Of a stretch of DNA of 21,477 nt, positions 21,376 through 21,477 are shown in pieces. The position numbers and the translations under genes are program-made. The DNA is from DASZHC01 sp035938215 (GTDB taxonomy: Bacteria; Verrucomicrobiota; Verrucomicrobiia; Chthoniobacterales; JAFAMB01), in NCBI GenBank assembly GCA_035938215.1, contig DASZHC010000224.1:1-21477 (forward strand). The letters run 5' to 3'. Under the pieces are notes generated by a model that saw nothing but the letters and a program-made list of their open reading frames with translations, did not search any database and was not told the origin of the DNA. The first letter of the stretch is position 1. Each line of letters starts with the position of its first letter.

Positions 21376-21477
21376 ATGAGCTTCCCTATCCGAGCGATCT
21401 GACGGCGGCGCAGTGGGCGTTGATTGAACCGCTGCTTCCGGCGGCGAAACTACGTGGGCGAAGGAGGAAGGTGGATC
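21372..21477 (+). mobile_element. IS5-type transposase, N-terminal part, cut by the window edge
   Basis: The 35 visible residues (MNELPYPSDLTAAQWALIEP, LLPAAKLRGRRRKVD) match the N-terminus of IS5-family transposases with a DUF4096-like domain, whose typical form is PYPSDLTDAQWALLEPLLPP. The frame is open to the window's right edge. The start ATG overlaps the stop of the IVP gene (ATGA). The left terminal inverted repeat should lie within or just before the IVP tail, but it cannot be delimited without the right end. Confidence 0.85.

Overview
The window most resembles a chromosomal piece of a Gram-negative soil-type bacterium, tentatively Verrucomicrobiota (Chthoniobacterales-like). This is inferred from the protein families present (fused SpmA/SpmB, HpnD-like synthase, DUF4412, DUF2076, a GH63-type glucosidase of about 880 residues) and from the many short hairpin repeats between genes. 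No rRNA or tRNA gene is visible, so the assignment is not proven. The genes are mostly metabolic or envelope housekeeping. I saw no phage region, CRISPR array or defence island.

Layout: (1) 2-2836, plus strand: the 3' part of an ArnT-like glycosyltransferase, a DUF4412 periplasmic protein, a Maf nucleotide pyrophosphatase and a DoxX membrane protein. (2) 2837-4527: a DUF2076 gene inside repeat-rich DNA, with a pair of ~95-bp inverted repeats, palindromes and a 61-bp hairpin element. (3) 4528-7156, minus strand: a compact operon read as polyphosphate kinase 2, LysM lipoprotein, TPR protein. (4) 7157-8990, minus strand: a Trm112-like protein and a MoeZ-type sulfur-carrier adenylyltransferase with a rhodanese tail. 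(5) 9304-11943, plus strand: a large GH63-type glucosidase behind a cluster of hairpin repeats. (6) 12118-16230, minus strand: an operon read as glucose 1-dehydrogenase-like SDR, 6-phosphogluconate dehydrogenase, glucose-6-phosphate dehydrogenase, and a Cof-type HAD phosphatase broken by an apparent 10-bp loss that removes its catalytic DxDG motif. The intact genes would feed glucose and gluconate into the oxidative pentose phosphate route. (7) 16527-17843, plus strand: a fused SpmA-SpmB protein. (8) 18165-20604, minus strand: a glycine-zipper lipoprotein, an HpnD-like squalene/phytoene synthase and an unknown polytopic membrane protein. (9) 20863-21477, plus strand: an S23/IVP four-helix-bundle protein whose stop codon overlaps the start of an IS5-type transposase cut by the window edge.

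The most notable material is non-coding. There are at least five arrays with a 7-bp period built on a GAA/TTC core, a 96-bp element with terminal inverted repeats placed twice directly upstream of minus-strand start codons, several hairpin families, and hairpin repeats that begin at the stop codons of two genes. No convincing new multi-gene system was found. The strongest anomalies are the heptad arrays, the start-codon-adjacent element, and the precise lesion in the HAD gene.
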